DNA of 8,168 nt from assembly GCF_036788415.1 (NCBI RefSeq), contig NZ_DAIQNN010000105.1, forward strand, positions 1-8,168. The letters are read 5' to 3'. Below are positions 6,643-8,168 of this stretch, in pieces. This stretch comes from Rubrimonas sp036788415. GTDB lineage: Bacteria; Pseudomonadota; Alphaproteobacteria; Rhodobacterales; Rhodobacteraceae. Each line of letters starts with the position of its first letter. Positions within the stretch are counted from its first letter, which is position 1. A model generated the notes under the pieces. It searched no databases. It saw nothing but the letters and a program-made list of their open reading frames with translations, and was not told the DNA's origin. The position numbers were made by a program, and so were the translations under genes.

Positions 6643-6814
6643 TGCCCCGCTTCGGCGCGTCGGGTTTGACGTTCGGGGCCCCATGCGCGGCGGCGACCCG
6701 GTGGGGCCCTCGGGGCCTTGCGGCGGGCGCCGTCGCCGGCCCCGTCCCCGCTTGACGCAGCCGTCCGGGAACGCGCCTCATGACGCCCGGAGGCTTGAAG
6801 CACGAGGCGCTGCA
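6643..6814 (+). promoter_or_regulatory. Leader region of the LacI-family gene
   Basis: This GC-rich stretch lies between the operon promoter and the regulator start. It contains GGGGCCCC at 6675-6682 and several more GGGGCC runs. A TTGACG at 6752-6757 could be a -35 box, with CCTCAT at 6776-6781 as a very weak -10 at 18-base spacing. A GAGG at 6804-6807 is the likely ribosome site. No second copy of the TTGAAA/TTTCAA palindrome is seen here, so autoregulation would have to act through the site at 6598-6611. Confidence 0.3.
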
Positions 6815-7831
6815 TTGCGACGACCGACGATCGAGGATGTCGCCAGGCTGGCCGAGGTCTCCGTCGGCACCGCGTCGAACGTGCTGAGCGGCAAGGACGT
6901 GGTCAGCGCCAAACGCCGCGAGCAGGTGCTGAGGGCGGCCGAGCAGATCGGCTATCGTCCGAACGGGTTGGCCCGCGGGCTGCGCCAGCGGCGCGCCAAT
7001 GTCGTCGGCTTGTCCATCCCGGGCGTGTCCAGTTCCTTTCACACCTCGCTGGCCGAGGCGATCGAGGGCGTCGCAGCGTCGAACCGGCAGACGCTGATGC
7101 AGGTCATGACCCACGGAGACCCTGACCTCGAGTACGACCGCATCGACGCGCTCGTGCAGCGCCGCGTGGACGGGCTCATCATGATGCCGTCGCGCGCGCC
7201 GCAGCGGTCGCTGGAGCTGTTGCGCAAGAGCCATCTGCCGGCGGTGGTGCTGGGGCGCGATCCGGTGCCCGACGGCGGCTTCGACCGCATCACGCTTGAC
7301 GAGCGGGCGGCGATGGCGGCGGCGGTCGCCCACCTGACCGACCTCGGCCACCGGCGCATCCTGTTCCTTGTCCGCTTTCCGCAACTCTCGGTCACGCGCG
7401 AGCGCATCGCGGCGCTGGAGGCGCTGTCGCGAAGTTCCGCAGGCGACCTTGTATCGAACGTCATCGCCTTCGGCGACGACCGCGACCTGTTCGAGCGCCG
7501 GTTGCCGGAACTGATGGGCGGGCCCGATGCGCCGACGGCGATCATCGCCAGCAACAGCATCCTCGCGCTCTGGCTTGCGCAAGCGTTGCTGCGGCTGGAG
7601 ATGTCCTGGCCGCTCGACGTGTCGATCGTGTGCTTCGACGATCCCGTGTGGGGGGACATCGTGAAGCCCCAGCTCACCATCGTCCGGCAGCCCGTCGAGG
7701 CCCTTGCAGCGAGCGCCTGGGCGCTCCTGTCCGACCGCGTCTTCGGCGCGTGGACCGGAGAGGCCCGCGAAGTCGTGTTCAACGCCGAACTCGTGACCCG
7801 CGGCTCCACGGCGCCGCCTCGCGGCGGCTGA
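6815..7831 (+). CDS. LacI-family transcriptional regulator
   Basis: This is probably the local repressor of the divergent operon. With the TTG at 6815 it has 338 residues, the usual family length. The helix-turn-helix starts at once: T-I-E-D-V-A-R-L-A-E-V-S-V-G-T-A-S-N-V-L-S-G at 5-26, with the recognition helix from Ser16. The hinge region I-G-Y-R-P-N-G-L-A-R-G-L is at 45-56. The sugar-binding domain of periplasmic-protein fold follows (about 60-330), with V-D-G-L-I-M-M-P, L-T-D-L-G-H-R-R-I-L-F and D-V-S-I-V-C-F-D-D as family blocks. A GAGG lies seven bases before the TTG. The frame is open up to an ATG at 6617, but that 66-codon extension is Arg/Gly/Pro-rich with no family match, so I treat it as untranslated. 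ATG 6683 is a further in-frame option. The effector is probably the imported sugar or a derivative. Confidence 0.92.
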   Translation: MRRPTIEDVARLAEVSVGTASNVLSGKDVVSAKRREQVLRAAEQIGYRPNGLARGLRQRRANVVGLSIPGVSSSFHTSLAEAIEGVAASNRQTLMQVMTHGDPDLEYDRIDALVQRRVDGLIMMPSRAPQRSLELLRKSHLPAVVLGRDPVPDGGFDRITLDERAAMAAAVAHLTDLGHRRILFLVRFPQLSVTRERIAALEALSRSSAGDLVSNVIAFGDDRDLFERRLPELMGGPDAPTAIIASNSILALWLAQALLRLEMSWPLDVSIVCFDDPVWGDIVKPQLTIVRQPVEALAASAWALLSDRVFGAWTGEAREVVFNAELVTRGSTAPPRGG

Positions 7832-7859
7832 ACTCGATCTGCATAGTCAAACTCGCTCT

Positions 7860-7890
7860 GGTCAGAACCCTGACCTGCCGCGACATTTTT
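7860..7890 (+). terminator. Weak hairpin after the regulator gene
   Basis: GGTCAG (7860-7865), loop AACC, CTGACC (7870-7875) forms a perfect six-pair stem 29 bases after the regulator stop. An ATTTTT run follows, but only after ten bases, so it is not a classic intrinsic terminator. A stronger stem, GCCGCC/GGCGGC with loop TCGC at 7813-7828, ends right at the stop codon but has no T-run. Confidence 0.3.
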
Positions 7891-7914
7891 GGCAGTGGGT
7901 TGTCTTGAGTCCAA

Positions 7915-7929
7915 GGTCGCGCGACCGGC
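7915..7929. repeat. Second copy of the 15-base palindromic repeat
   Basis: GGTCGCGCGACCGGC is identical to 785-799 and in the same orientation. Its first 12 bases are a perfect palindrome. The flanking bases differ from those of the first copy, so the shared unit is short. Confidence 0.4.
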
Positions 7930-8168
7930 GGCCTACCAGTGACCACCCTCGACCCCGCGACCGGCCGGAACCGGGAGGGTCGCCGCTACGCCGTCTCGCC
8001 CTGCAACCGAGCCGCCCTCCCCTGCGCTGAAGGCGTGACTGCGGCGGCCCAACGGATACCTCGGCGCGCGCCCAGATCAGTGACCCGCATTTACGCGCAG
8101 TTCCGCTGCGTCGGACATACGCCCAGGCTCCCGGGACGCGCGGTTCAGGCGTTCGTCGATGTCTTCGC

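Larger units (their letters stand above)
7832..8168. other. Region after the regulator, no confident gene
   Basis: No gene with a recognisable product is present. The dyad GGTCGCGCGACC is at 7915-7926. Two frames run off the right edge. A plus-strand frame open from a GTG at 7939 ends in L-P-G-R-A-V-Q-A-F-V-D-V-F-A, faintly like the C-terminus of LysR-type regulators. A minus-strand frame stops at TGA 8079-8077 after 29 visible codons (D-I-D-E-R-L-N-R, ending A-E-L-R-V-N-A-G-H). They overlap, so at most one is real. Confidence 0.35.

Noticed and set aside
6608..7582. Long minus-strand open frame of 324 codons opposite the LacI-family gene
   Set aside because: It is antisense to an evident regulator, with atypical composition. 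It would also overlap the operator and promoter region.
7943..7976. ACCCTC...GAGGGT inverted repeat as a terminator or operator
   Set aside because: The arms are separated by a long GC-rich loop with other pairing options, and no T-run follows.
1..8168. CRISPR arrays, tRNA or rRNA genes, riboswitches, phage or toxin-antitoxin modules
   Set aside because: No regularly spaced repeats, cloverleaf signatures or recognisable module proteins were seen on either strand.

Overview
This is a GC-rich window with the codon use and gene style of an alphaproteobacterium; Rhizobiales or Rhodobacterales is my inference from gene types and composition, and no rRNA or marker gene confirms it. At its core is a compact sugar or sugar-acid uptake and catabolism locus on the minus strand. 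It is controlled by a divergently transcribed LacI-family regulator and flanked by an unrelated cytochrome gene and transposase debris.

Layout, left to right. (1) 2-604, plus strand: the 3' end of a multi-haem cytochrome c subunit, cut by the window edge. (2) 605-1279: no intact gene. The right half holds a decayed IS630-type transposase piece (950-1165, minus) joined to a short stretch that may come from a second transposase family. (3) 1280-6582, minus strand, read right to left: an enolase-superfamily (mandelate racemase/galactonate dehydratase-like) enzyme, a Tat-type periplasmic sugar-binding protein, two MalF/MalG-type permeases and a MalK/UgpC-type ATPase. Gaps are 35 and 30 bases at the ends and there are 8- and 4-base overlaps in the middle, so this is almost certainly one operon. 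(4) 6583-6814: the divergent control region, with a TTGACA box and a perfect-armed TTGAAA-N2-TTTCAA palindrome, the expected kind of LacI-family operator. (5) 6815-7831, plus strand: the LacI-family regulator, probably starting at TTG. (6) 7832-8168: no gene I can identify, with a small hairpin after the regulator and weak open frames running off the edge.

How the parts fit: the binding protein captures a carbohydrate in the periplasm, the CUT1-type ABC transporter imports it, and the dehydratase-like enzyme acts on it or on an early product. The regulator probably represses the operon until an effector releases it from the palindrome. The substrate cannot be read from the sequence. No kinase, aldolase or second oxidoreductase is present here, so the rest of the pathway must lie elsewhere.

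The most unusual feature is in the dehydratase. Where galactonate dehydratase-like relatives carry a Glu/Asp-x-His motif with a catalytic histidine, this protein reads E-C-A-E-F-F. It keeps the metal-ligand position but lacks the His, which suggests altered chemistry or an uncharacterised substrate. I found no CRISPR array, tRNA, rRNA, riboswitch or phage module.
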